Below, in pieces: positions 12,849-25,000 of a stretch of 64,000 nt of DNA (position 1 is the first letter of the stretch; every line of letters starts with the position of its first letter). Location: contig OX467089.1 of the NCBI GenBank assembly GCA_950106755.1, positions 17,899,345 to 17,963,344 on the forward strand, read 5' to 3'. Source of the stretch: Climacium dendroides (taxonomy: Eukaryota > Streptophyta > Bryopsida > Hypnales > Climaciaceae). The notes beneath the pieces were generated by a model that had not been told where the DNA came from, ran no database searches, and saw only the letters and a list, made by a program, of their open reading frames with translations. A program made the position numbers and the translations under genes.

Positions 12849-12924
12849 AGGGATATAACTCAGCGGTAGAGTGTCACCTTGACATGGTGGAAGTCATCAC
12901 TCAGTTCGAACCTGATTATCCCTA
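12849..12924 (+). pseudogene. trnV-GAC: Plastid-type tRNA-Val(GAC) relic (NUPT)
   Basis: The stretch matches the plastid trnV-GAC from AGGGATATAACTCAGCGGTA through the anticodon arm (loop TTGACAT, anticodon GAC) to GATTATCCCTA. It differs by one base in the anticodon loop and a 4-bp insertion (about ACTC) before the T arm, so it is 76 bp rather than about 72. No flanking rRNA or plastid genes are seen, so it is a small nuclear insertion of plastid DNA rather than a working gene. Confidence 0.85.
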
Positions 12925-13096
12925 GCTGGAAATAGTTGGACTACAATCCCTATGGAGACCCCAAAATTCGGAACCCCAGATTCGAAACCCCAGATTCGAA
13001 ACCCCAGAATTTTAACACCAGATTCGGGACCGCAAATGGTCCACAAGTACCGTGCATTCCAAAGTGCAAATTGGACCAGATGGGTTCGTCACTAAC

Positions 13097-13231
13097 CTTC
13101 GGAAGCTGAAGATTGCATGAAAAGGAGGCCGCGAAGCGCAGTCCCTGAGTGCTGGGGGACAAGAGAGGCGAGGAGTGTTGCGGGGAAAGAGAAGAGAGCT
13201 GGGAAGTGGAGGATTCAACCGCCATAGCCAT
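13097..13231 (-). CDS. Orphan first exon with plastid-transit-like peptide
   Basis: ATG at 13231 opens 45 codons: MAMAVESSTSQLSSLSPQ, then a Ser/Pro/Leu-rich, acid-poor stretch ending ASFSCNLQLPK. A donor-like AAG/GTTAGT follows. The composition is that of a chloroplast transit peptide. No mature domain is found in the next several hundred bases on this strand, which run into the trnV relic and then PSD exon 1. It could be the 5' remnant of a gene broken by insertion. Confidence 0.35.
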
Positions 13232-13603
13232 GGTTGCTGCTATCACAAATTTTTAGGATGGTTTTTGAAGAAAAGAGGTCCCCATGCGTACGTTTCTCAT
13301 CTAATTGGCTTCAGTGAGGAGATTGCTGGCTTTCCAACTAAGGTCGGGGATTGAAATTTGTTGGACGAAGGTGATGTACTGGGGCTCCAATCCCTGAGTG
13401 GTCGAAAGGCAACTTCTTTGTGTCTTGTCGATGGTGTACAGATGATTGTGCGAATTGGCGAGGACCCGATAGGAGAAGCCGCCATTCGACTACGGCAACA
13501 GGGAGTCGTGCAGTACAGCACCTTCAAATTTCCCTTGCGTGTGACCACCACTTGTTGCAAACGAAAGACAATAAATTTCAAAAACACAAACACAACTTAC
13601 CAC

Positions 13604-13723
13604 GGGCCTCCTGTGGCATTTGTGATGCCTGCGATGGAGATCGCCCTCGACTTGGAAATGGATGCGAAGCTCGATAAGGGTGCGGTCGATGCCCAAGACG
13701 TCGCGAGCTGTCTCTTGCTTCAT
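13604..13723 (-). CDS. Possible short exon, function unknown
   Basis: ATG at 13723 starts about 40 codons (MKQETARDVLGIDRTL to HRRPV) ending at a good donor, GTG/GTAAGT. GC content rises here as in other host exons of the window. No family recognised. The plus-strand ORF over the same bases (13358-13747) is an alternative and equally unidentified. Confidence 0.2.
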
Positions 13724-13750
13724 TGTCCATGCTGTCGCTCTGACTAACAC

Positions 13751-14457
13751 CCAGCTAAGTGAAGATTACAATCTCTTAACTAAGTGAAGAAGATTATAAA
13801 ACTCAAACAACCTTATCCACTCCAAGAGCTCCTAACCCTAGGAAGGGCGGTGTAAAATGTAAGTGGCAACTGTGGTGACCCCGGTGGCAACAACCATGGG
13901 ACACTTGTAGCTTTGAAAATAGGGAGGACCAATTACTCATCAGTATGTTTAGGTCCACTTATATTTTGCTTAACATCATATGATAACAAGCTAACAAACC
14001 GACCCTTTAATCCTAGACCGCCTATGGCTGCATTGGATTAAAAAAATTGTAGCTTTTGAAGTGCTAAAAACATAAATGACACTAAGTTATACAGATCTTA
14101 ACCGTACAATCTTGTAGTAAACATGTTGTACATGATGTGGAACAAATTTGGAGTCATTTGACCGCATGGATTGAAAGATTATAATGTTTCAGTGTTGAAA
14201 AAAGATGCTGAAATTTTCCTTGCAACACACTTGGAGGTGAAATTCGATTCCAAAACCTACTCAAATGAAAAAACTTAAAACTATAAAGTGATTTAAAAAC
14301 AACATAAAAATACATTGATGAAAAATTTATCATTGAATTCACTCAATGTGTTTGCAAATTGGCTTGCAAATGTCAAAAAATAGGCAAGAAAAGTTGCAAA
14401 ATACACATATGAGGCAAAACCTCCATGTACTACAACACTTATCAATAACTCATAACT
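13751..14457. other. AT-rich stretch without gene
   Basis: No supported exon. The word ATTGAAAGATTATAATGTTT near 14168 recurs in reverse complement near 16315, a hint of old inverted transposon ends, but the similarity is too short to define an element. Confidence 0.35.
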
Positions 14458-14990
14458 TCTTGGATTGATATGAAATTTTAGCAACACAAACTAGACTAGT
14501 ATGTGCAACTTTCCCAAAAAAAATTATTGGAAACGAAGAATGTATGAAGAAGATACAAGCCGCCGAAGTTCACTATAGTCCAAGAATGGCGGGATTTTGA
14601 ATTTCGAATTGATCCCAAACATTAAAAAAAAATTGGATTGATATGAAAAGTTCACCACAATAAGTACACTTCAAGGGGAATCTAATCCAAAAAATTTCAT
14701 TGAAATTGAACATTGGATGAAGGAGATACAAGCTCCCGAAGTTGCAGCCATGAAGTGCACTTTGGTGATTCAAATTGAGCCTGTGAATTTCGATTGGATT
14801 CTAGAAAATCATTATCTTTTGGATTGATTTGAAAAATTTACCACACAAACTAGAAAAAAAGGCTCAAATTTTCCAACAAGTTTTATTGAATTTGGACATT
14901 GGATGCAAAAGTTACAGTGGTTTGAATAGAACTTAAAACCATGTGAGGATACTTTTTGTCCTCTTGGGCGGTCTAGTGTTAAGGATTGGT
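14458..14990. repeat. Degenerate tandem repeat, about 173-186 bp period
   Basis: TTGGATTGATATG or TTGGATTGATTTG starts at 14460, 14633 and 14819. After each come similar blocks: a variant of GAAAAATTTACCACACAAACT, then TTGAAATTGAACATTGGATGAAG, then AGATACAAGC. The three units are strongly diverged. No coding potential. Confidence 0.55.
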
Positions 14991-15024
14991 CCCTTATCAA
15001 ATGGGTTTAGGGAGACTGAAATAT

Positions 15025-15293
15025 TTTTAGCTCATTCCTCATAGAAAGAAAAATAGATGCGAAAGAAAACACAAGTAGTTCCATATTTTTAAAAATATTT
15101 TTGAATTAATTATGAATATTCAAAGATTCAAGTAATAAGTACCTATTTGTGACCCATAGGTGTTCCAAAATTTGTCTCCTTGTGACTTATAAAAACATTT
15201 GCAGAGATCAAAGACAATGATTGGCTCTTGCAATTACAAAAATAGTTTTTATTCAAATCATTAATGGGCCAAAGAGGTCCTATCCTCTACTGC
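15025..15293 (+). repeat. Diverged direct repeat, left copy
   Basis: From TTTTTAGCTCATTCCTC to CAAAGAGGTCCTATCCTC this stretch aligns by eye in the same orientation with 17270-17535, with many substitutions and small gaps. Shared words include AGAAAGAAAAATAGAT and AATGATTGGCTCTT. It may be one LTR of an old element of about 2.5 kb, or simply one of two dispersed copies. Confidence 0.5.
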
Positions 15294-17269
15294 ATCATTG
15301 TTGCAATTGTATCTAGTGGATGATGGGATGGCCTCTGTTGTGGTGGTAAACTAATGTTTGAAAGAGGTTTGAAATGGGCTTCCATCAATATTCAAGAGGA
15401 GAGTGAGTGAACCCTTAAATGTCAATGAAGACATTTGCCATCCGATGTATGACAAAATATTTTTCTAATAGGATAAAAGTGCAACTATTTATCCTCGGAT
15501 TTTTGTAGTGAAAAGATAAGGTTTTCTACAATATTTTGATTTCCAATAAGTATTTTTGTAATGTTTAAAGCAAATGATTCACATGCTAACCAAAGGGATA
15601 TTAACACAATATACTTGAAAAGAGGTTTCCTCTGTTGCATTGGGCCATCCAAAGACAAATTTCAAGTAATGTTGTTTCAATTTGAGTTCACCCTTTGTAA
15701 AGTTGTGCTCTTGAATCATTAAACCTTTGTAAAACACAATACAATTTTAGAAAGAATGTATTTTTATTTATATCAAGTCCAGAATACATCAACATTTTTC
15801 ATTGGTATTAACAACATATATCAAATTATTAACCCCTAAAGTTCCAAGTATTTCCTTTAAAGATACTTCATAATTCAGGTAGATTCCTATGATTTCAATT
15901 TTTGACAAGATTTTTGGAATCTTATTCATCCCTACAAAGACCAATGAACGTTGCACATATACTACTGAAGTGATCTCAAGTAGGTGTGTTTGAAGTCCTT
16001 TTTTAAATGATGTTCTTCAACAATTGAAACAAGGTGTGAACATGTACCTCCTTAGTGGAAATGTTATTTTTTCTAATCTATTGCATAGATAAAAAATTAT
16101 GCTACCCTCAACTTTGAGGGTGCTCAAGCAGCTTCAAGCAATATGTGCAAAACTCCTCCTATTTCTTTTTAGATTTGGTAGGCATGTAACATACATGATA
16201 CAAGATGAAAATTTCCCAAAATTTAAGCATGTAACCAAAAAAAAAATCTCACTTTAGAAGGAGTTAAAGTGTACTATCCTATTGAACAAGATTACGAATA
16301 AAAAAATTTCTAACTTCAAACATTATAATCTTTCAATTTGTGTGGTCAAAGTTATTAAAAAAAATTACACACATTTCCATAGTATTTTATTACAAATTTT
16401 TATGATTGAATTTGAATTAAAAAATTTACATTTTTTCCTGACTACTTTAAAAAGTGACAATTTTTCACAATTTGTATTCAAATTGTGCCTTGGTCTTCCA
16501 AAAATTAAGAACCCAAAACATAAAGAAATTGGAATTTTAATCTTCATTTTATTTGGTGTACAAGAGCAATAGTTATGCCACATAAAACTCAAAATAGACA
16601 AACTTTAATTTTTATTTTAAATATTTTATTCTTAAGGGATTATAATTTATGTATAGTCTCCATTACATTTGCAAATGTAATGGAGAAGTTATAGAGCATC
16701 TTATTTTGTGAGCACTTACAGCATTTCTATGGGAAAAAAATACAAGAAGAACTTCTTTTAGTGTGTTCTCTCTTAGTGCATAATTGTCATTTATGCAGTT
16801 AATAGGTGGACCCAATTTCGAGCACTTTTTTTGAATAAGTATTGTTGAAAATTCACATGCATTAGGTAGCCATTAGTATATTTCTCTAAATGCATATTAA
16901 AGAAAGGTTTTACCTGTAATATATTGAATTCTATTTTTACATTTTTTCATCTAGCATAACTAGTTTATAAGAGTTTGAATCTTCTTAGCTTTAATCTTTG
17001 CACTACAAACTTTGAATTTCTAATTTTTTATGTTGAAGTATTGAGTTGAAAATCTAGGACAAAGGCTCGAAAAAGAAAATCTTGATTTTCAATGAATAAA
17101 TATATGTGTTCAGGATCACTTGGTATCTATTATGCAGCTACTTTCTGACCAATCAGAAGAATAGGGTCCATTTAAGAGCACATTACCTTAAATTATCACT
17201 AAGGGAAGTGGCTCGTGAAGCAACATTTTCCTAGTTGATTTGCCTTTTTTACTAGCATCTACAACAAAA
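15294..17269. other. DNA between the direct repeats, no gene
   Basis: AT-rich, with short ORFs only. If the flanking direct repeats are LTRs, the internal part has lost any coding capacity. I see no primer-binding site or polypurine tract that would settle this. Confidence 0.35.
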
Positions 17270-17535
17270 AAAAATTTAGCTCACTCTTCACAGAAAGAAA
17301 AATAGATTCGGAACAAAACACCAGTAGTTTCATATTTTTCGAAGAATTTAGGAAACACTTATGAATTGTCATATGTTCAAGTTATGGGCACCTTTTTTTG
17401 ACCATTGCTATCACAAAAATCTGTCCACTTCTGACATATCACAAAATGTATAGAAACCAAAAAAAATGATTGGCTCTTTCAATTACAAAAAACATTTTCT
17501 TAGAATTCATTATAGGACCAAATAGGTCCTCTCAA
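17270..17535 (+). repeat. Diverged direct repeat, right copy
   Basis: Counterpart of 15025-15293 about 2.24 kb upstream, same orientation, from TTTAGCTCACTCTTCACAG to AAATAGGTCCTCTC. Divergence is high, so the duplication is old. Confidence 0.5.
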
Positions 17536-18317
17536 AGATCACAGTGTACAATGATTTACACTCAAAAAAGTAGGGTGCTTCTAATGAGGTCACTAATCAA
17601 TCCATAGGTGTGAATTAGACATTGATTACGGCCTAAGAAATTGTCTTGGGGTCATTAGGTGTCCACTATAGGTCACTTGAACGCAATGGGATGTTTTACC
17701 TTATAGCCAAAAGCATTTCTGTTTTGGACAAAAGCAGCACATTAATTGTTTTCTAAAAGTGAATATTAGTACCATTGAAAGGTTTTGAACAAGTAGGTGT
17801 GCAAAAAGTTTGCTTTGTTATGTTGGGAGATATAGTGTCATGATTATTAATTAGTATGCCTTGAGCCATTTCCACAACCACTCGGATGTCAGAAGAAATT
17901 AGTAAGTCCCTTTTAAAGTCTTGAAATGAAAGCTTCAATAATGTTTAATTTGTTAATTTATAAAATATTTGAAATGAAATGTAGAGTTATTTTTTAATTT
18001 ATTATTTCATGCAATCTTTGAAATAAAAGTTAGAATAACTTTTTAATTCATTATTTCATGAAATCTTAGAAACTCAATAAATTTCACAGTGTATGATCTA
18101 ATTAGTAATAGTCCAATGGAAGTGCTAGTAGTAGTAGTGGTCACATATAATTGTCAATTACTTTTTATGTTCAATACTTTGTTATTCCATAACGTTTCAA
18201 ACATACGTCCAAACAACTAAAAAAAAATTTCAAGTATCCCTCATCATTGAGAAATAGTCAATGGTAAAAAATCATGAAATGAATCCTTCAACCTTCACGT
18301 GTTCAAGCATTCATGGG
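17536..18317. other. AT-rich stretch without gene
   Basis: No supported exon. A short imperfect duplication lies near 17960-18075: ATTTCATG and AATCTTAGAAA-like words following TTTTTAATTTATT are repeated. Nothing else seen. Confidence 0.35.
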
Positions 18318-18626
18318 GAATTTCATTAAAATGGCAATTATTCTGTGACTTTGGAATTCTCATAGTGCAAACCGGACGGTCTGAATTCTACTAGTGTTCT
18401 AGATTTTTGAAATCTATACCATTATTAAATATCTGAAATCTAGGAAATATGTAAATTTTTAAACCGATTGGTCTGAAATCTACATCTTTCCTAGATTTAA
18501 TACATCTAATAGTGGTATAGAGTTCACAAATGTAGGACACTAATAGATTTCAACCGCTCGGGCTGAACTGTGGGAATGGCACACTGTGAAAATGGCACAT
18601 GGAATATTGCCATTTTAATGAAATTC
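18318..18626. mobile_element. Fold-back MITE, about 309 bp
   Basis: The left end GAATTTCATTAAAATGGCAA is mirrored on the right by ATTGCCATTTTAATGAAATTC. The whole stretch folds on itself: internal arms around CTAGATTTTTGAAATCTATACCATTATTAAAT pair with AATACATCTAATAGTGGTATAGAG in reverse complement. No coding potential. I could not identify a convincing target-site duplication, so the superfamily is undetermined. Confidence 0.7.
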
Positions 18627-19095
18627 AACATATTCACTCTTGAAGCTTTGAATGTCTTGAGATTAATCCTTTCACTGTAAAGTGTTTTCAAGTTCACCCT
18701 TTCATCTTTGAATTAATCCTTTAACCCTTAACCGCAAAAAGCTCAAGTTATTAGAGTAAGTAGTAGTATTAGTTGATTGAAATTGCTAGTAATTTCAATT
18801 ATCTCAAAGTTTATTTTACTTTTTTTTTTACGCAACCAAAAAAAATATTAATAATAGTCCAACATAAGTGGTAGGAATAGCTTTTATTTTTAAAAACTCT
18901 TTTACTTTTAAAATTCATTTCATCCATATAAATAACTATAAGACTATATTTGAAGGTCACTATGTAGTTTTGCATTATACATGTCTTTGAATTTGTAGGG
19001 TGAATTTTTTTGTGGACACGTAAACCACCTACTTCTTTCTCTTAGTCAATTAAATAAGTGAAATCTATTGTTTTCTTTGGTATCTTTAGGTTCAA

Positions 19096-22000
19096 ATGGA
19101 TTTATATCAATGCATTCTATGTGGTAGTTCTTTTAGAACTACTAGAGCTTTGGCCACTCATAGAGCAACTTGCATAGGAAATAAGATTCCACGTGTAGAA
19201 TCTTCTTTGAGAGGGAGAAGTGTTCACAGAGGACGAGAGTTTGCAACACCAAACTTTAGTGATATGGCAGGACCGAGTGAACCTACTGCACAAAATGAAC
19301 CTATACAATTTCATTTGGATAATTTAAATCTAGATGATTATGATGATTGTGTAGAAGAAGAGTTTTTGAATTATACTTTTCAAGAGGCCCCAACATATGA
19401 ATATAACTCAAATTTAAGTCTCGTGCGTTGGATTAGGACAGTGAAAAAATCTTTAGGCCTGTCTAATGTTGATATAGATAGATTATTCACAGATGTTCTT
19501 TTCCATCCTAGTTTCAAGTTGAGTGATGTTACTCTCAAATCCTCCTATGACATAGATAAATTTGAAAGATCATTTTATAGTGAGGAAGATGGTTGGGAAA
19601 AGAAGGACATTGGTGGACTTATACTACGATATCGAAACCCGGTGAGTGCTTTGGAGTCATTGTTTTCTTCTCCAATGTTTGCTAATAATTTTACATTGAA
19701 ACCAAAATTTCGGGGTACTCAAGAAAAAGAATATTCTACACCATCAACTGGAGATTGGTGGCATTTTATGCAGGCAAGTATTTATACTCCATTACTTCAT
19801 TAAGAAATTCAATTTTTTTGATGAAACGTCATGTTGTATTTGGATATCCTAGATTTTCTATGATAAAATTCTTTATTTTAATGAAGGTATGAATTCCAAT
19901 CAGTGTTTCTTGCCTTCGAATACATTGTAATTGAATTTGTGTGTTTCCAACAGAAGCATGTTAATTTAGAACATGGAGATGGGATTGTAGTTCCATTAAT
20001 TTTTTTCAGTGATAAAACTGCATTATCCAAGGACGGAAAAATTAGTGGACATCCAATGTACTTTACTATTGCGAATATAGCATGTGAAGATAGGCATGTT
20101 GAAGGAGATCATTGTTTGTTAGCACTCCTACCAGATTTCAAAGTTTCAAAATCAACGCCTTTGGAACGTATGCAAGCATTCCAGGATTGTCTCTCACATA
20201 TCCTTAAACCATTGAAGGAATGTAGCTACAGGTAAGTGTATTGAATAATTGGAGTATTATAGTTGTTGTTCAAAAATGTACTTTATGAAATGTACATCTT
20301 CTAAATGATCAAACTATAGAGAAGTAGGTTTTAAATATTTAACTTTATAATTAATTGAATATTTTCATGTTTTTGAAAACAGTGGACTATTGCTAATTGA
20401 TCCATTTGGAAGAGAACAAAAAGTATATCCAAGACTATATGCATATGTTTGCGACCATGAAGAATCATGTATGGTAAGATGTTGCTAAATACATAAATAA
20501 TGATTTTGATATTGAGAAACTTTAAATTATAATATGAAATTTATTTAAAATTAAATAATTTGGACTTTTTAAAATCGAATTGAATGAAGGGGTTGATTTC
20601 AGTAGCACCTTTATTTTGCAACGGGGGTGCTAGTTTGTGAGCCTTGGAGCGTGAGCCCGAGAGCTGTGAGCTTTTGAGCCTTCAACCTTTTCCAAAAAAT
20701 TTATAATTTATGGGGCGTGGACCTATAACCGTGGTTAACATTTTGTAGGGCTTTGTGTGTGAGAATACAAATTAGTAGAGAAATAGTGGCTTTAGGATAA
20801 CAAAAATATAACAAGGGATTAGGGTTCAGGAATAATAAAAACATATAGTGGACTTGAAGAATGTGAAAAGTATAACCCTTAGTAAGATATAGAAGTGATA
20901 GAATTCACAATAGAGATCAGTGATGAGAAATACTAGGAGATCTGGATGAAGAACTACCAGGAGATCTACATGAAGAAGTGTCATGGCTATTTGATGTCTC
21001 ACTAATTGACTCTTTAGCCGAATCATCTATGAACATGAGAACTCGAGGATCTACCTTACAAATCCTTGAACACTGTCTACTGCCAAAAGTAGCAAACTGT
21101 GAAGCTAATGCCTCGGCATACACTGGTAAATGAAATGGCTTAGGCGGGCTAAAGAAGAATGGAGCCTTCCCAAAGGACAGTTGATGTTGTGCCGTTCTCA
21201 TTTTCTTTGCTTGCCTATACAAAAAAAAGACCACACATGAGATCAAAGTACATGATGAAACCTAGATGGATAACTTTGAAAATTTAGGGATAAACTTATT
21301 TACTAAATTTTGAAGTCCTCACGACATGACGGACGGGCACTTCTTCCTCTTCCAAATCAATTGGAGGAGCAGGAGTGTGCTCCGGTTGAGGACCAGTATT
21401 CGATGCACGGCGAGTTAATGGAGCTAGCAGTGCATCATATATGGACTTTTCTGCTTCCAAGGCCACAATATGACGACCAGTAGCACGGCAAGCATATACA
21501 CATGAACCTGCATACAAGAAGGAAGTCATTGAACCATCTACATGAACTAGAATGAATACATCAAATCATAATGTGGTTAAAATGCGGGACTCACAAAAAC
21601 TAACTGGAAATACAAACCTGTAGATGCGGTGCAGTCCATGACAATATCACCAGGCAAGGTCGTTGCTTCCACAAGCATTTGCATAAACGCCCGGGCCTTC
21701 TCCCGAGGACCCCGCCAAGGAATCTTCCCGTTTAAAGCCACATCATCCTTCCCACAGAAATTCTGCAAGATGTCGTCTCGACCCACGTTGATGCCTACTG
21801 CTTCATGCTCAGGTACATCTTGGAATGAAAACTGGCTCTTGAATCGGCCCTGGGAACCTCTCACGTAAAGTGAAATCGCAAAGCGCATCGTCTGCAAAAC
21901 AATCAGAATTATTGAATGGCCTCAAAGATGAAATTCAAATTTAGGAACCTAATACAAATTCAAAGAATTTAGAGCATACCATGGCTAATGGGTCGGATGG

Positions 22001-25000
22001 AGACGCTAGGTGGAGCCTATTCATGCCCCACCAATCCTTCTTTGAAGTAAATTCAAACGACTTTAAATTTCCAAGCAAGTGAGACTTGATGTCACGACTA
22101 AATGGGTACATCACAAGGAAAGCACCACCGTTGTGCAAATAGTTGTCAGCAAAATCGAAGACATCAGTAAGACCTTTTGCTGAGAACTCGTTCCATTTGG
22201 GAACCGATGTTGGTGGATTGGAAACTGTAGGGACCGGTAATCCCTCTGGGAGATCTACAACTATGAGGTCAACGGCCGCCTGCCCAGTAACCACACCATT
22301 GAAGAAGCGCTCTTTGTCTACTGCATGCTGATCACATACAATCCAGGTAAAAAATTAGCCATAAATTACCTATAGGAACGCTACATCATAGACTCAGCCA
22401 TCACAATAACCTCAATGTCATTGCCTTCATCTAATGAAACCATTTAAGAATGAAGAGATATAGTACCTTATTGAACAACTCTATGATGGCATCAAACGAT
22501 GCAGGTACAACATCCTCACCAGATGCCAGCAAGCTAGAGACTCCAAGGTTCAAGATAACCTCATCCACGTTATCATGTGCCTCCAAAGTGTAGGCCTTGG
22601 AAGGAAGACCATGGAGAAGCTTCTCCTGCGTGAGTGAGAAGGCTGAGGAGGTGGGCTTCATCGCGCCATCACTAGTAGCCTGCTCTGGTCCTTGCGACTC
22701 TGCTTTCCTCTTCCTTCCGCTCAACTTACCCTTTGCCTCGGCCTTACCTTTCTTGATATCACGGGCTTTTCTCTTAGCATCATTCTCCTTAGTCTTCTTC
22801 TTTGCTAACTCCCATTTTTCTTCCTTCTTCTTGTCAGATGCCTCTCTCTTCCTCAAAGCAGCCTCTCGAGCATCAGCGTCAAGCCCCGCAAATTCATCAA
22901 ATTGTGGATCCACCACGCCACTGTCTTTGATGGACTGAAAGAGCGCCGTCTCTTCAGGTGGGATGAACCCCTGACTACATTCAAGGTACCACGCCCCTGA
23001 TTGCAAATGAACACTCGTCCAATTTTTCACTTGAGACGGTGAGAACATGCAGTCGGAGGAGGTCCGGTCAAGCGAGGTGTTGAGGAAAGGCGGTAAGTCA
23101 GCTTTCGCAATTGCTTTCTTCGGAAACAATTCAAATTTGAAGTACCTACAGCACAAGGCCGGGACTCAAAGATATTAGTTAACCATGTAGACAATAGTAA
23201 TCCACAAACATGTCCCTGAAAAGCGAAGAATGAAGAGATTGGAAATGAGGTCCCTCACCTATAGATTACTCTCTTAACCACAAGGTTAGAGAACTTCTGG
23301 TCTTTAAAGGACTTTGACTTCTTGAAGGCATCTGCACCCTTAAAAGTTCCTGGGTAGGCGTGGTCCCACACCTTCATCCGCCATCCCTCTATGTAATCCA
23401 CAAGAGATTCAAGCTCGCCAACAACAGCTATATCCACATGAATATTATCGGAGCGGATGATGCCCTCGTACATCTCGACAACAGCATCCTCAATCTGACC
23501 CAGGTCAAAATAATGACATCAATTACTGTCAACAACAATAACTCAAATCATTTGCTCAATTTGCATGATAAATCGTGACAGATTCATACCGCGGCATACC
23601 AACACGCCTTGGCAAGGAAGGAGTTGATCTTGTCATCATTGGCTGGTCTTGGTGGAAATCGTCGTGCCTCACGTGTAGGTCCAGATGAATTGAGCCATTT
23701 GAGCCACTTCACCTTGTGACTTGAGGCTGCATTTGCTGTGGCAATGAGCTGAAGCTTGTCGAGAGTCAACTCCTGTACTGCATACATGCTCCAATGCCGT
23801 TCAATCTGTCAATGATCAAATAGAAACGTCAATCAGTGAAAAAAGCTAGCTCCCGATTTAGATAATATACAATGACAATCGCAAGAGTGAGATCTAGAGA
23901 AAATTTAACCGATATTGAGAAACTTAACACAGTGCTAGTGAGGAAGTACATGTCTATGCAGGGATTATGAAAGGATGGATTGAAAACATGGCACACAGTA
24001 CAAGGATCATAACAACGCAAAGGTAGGAGTAAGGGACTATGGCAGTTACATTCTAAAATACATCAGAAGTCACAGCATGGATGAAGGCAAATTAGTAAAA
24101 TCTACGGGCTCAATTAGGAAGTACGAACGATGCCCAGCAAGAAGAGTCTAAGAAAACTGAATAGATATTGAAAAAATGAAAATGAATGTCATTAGACAAG
24201 CAACCTAGTGACCCAATTCACTAGGGTAAGACACTCTAGTTACATGCTAATGGATCCAATTCAAGAATCCACGGAAGATAGACTACAAGATTTAGGAAGC
24301 ATGAACTCTCAATTTGGATAGCTAAGTGCTTGTCTCGGTCCAGAGACTGTAATATCGTCGCCAACTCACTACCTCCGAATACTTATAGGAATGGTCAACC
24401 TCAATAATTCTAAGTAGGTATGTGCTGAGGGAGTAAAACATGTCTATGTGTACCTCTTGAAGCCAATCGTCTCCTAGTGCTGGATTTGCAACAGAAACTA
24501 TTTTTGATAGCTTCTTATATAGTAGATGTGTGGCATCCTTTGTAGAAGTCCTCATTGCAGCTGCAACCCCCGCATCAGTAACTTCCTCAAGAAGGGTGTC
24601 CTCGTGGTACTTTCGGACAGCTGCATCCGAGGCTACTGTAATTTCTTGCTGCATGCACCAACAATTTCGCATCAAAATACTAACAAAGGAATCCCACTAT
24701 GATCAAAAGAGAATCCCTTGTTTTGGAACACAGTACCTGAAAGATAAATGACGTAAATACGTCCAATGGCATGGAGTACCATGTCTTCCTCACATTTTGT
24801 TGACAAGCTTTGACATCAGCATCACTTAGAAGCTCTTTGAATTTCTCAATTGGCATCGACCCGTACTTGTGAACGCGATATAGGGTGTGTACTAGATTAG
24901 TCTTCACATGAGAGTTTTCAGTGTGCCTGAAAACATCCATGAATCGAGTGTAAGACATCCACAAGTTATGCAATTGTGATATCAAAAGAGTGTTGCAATC

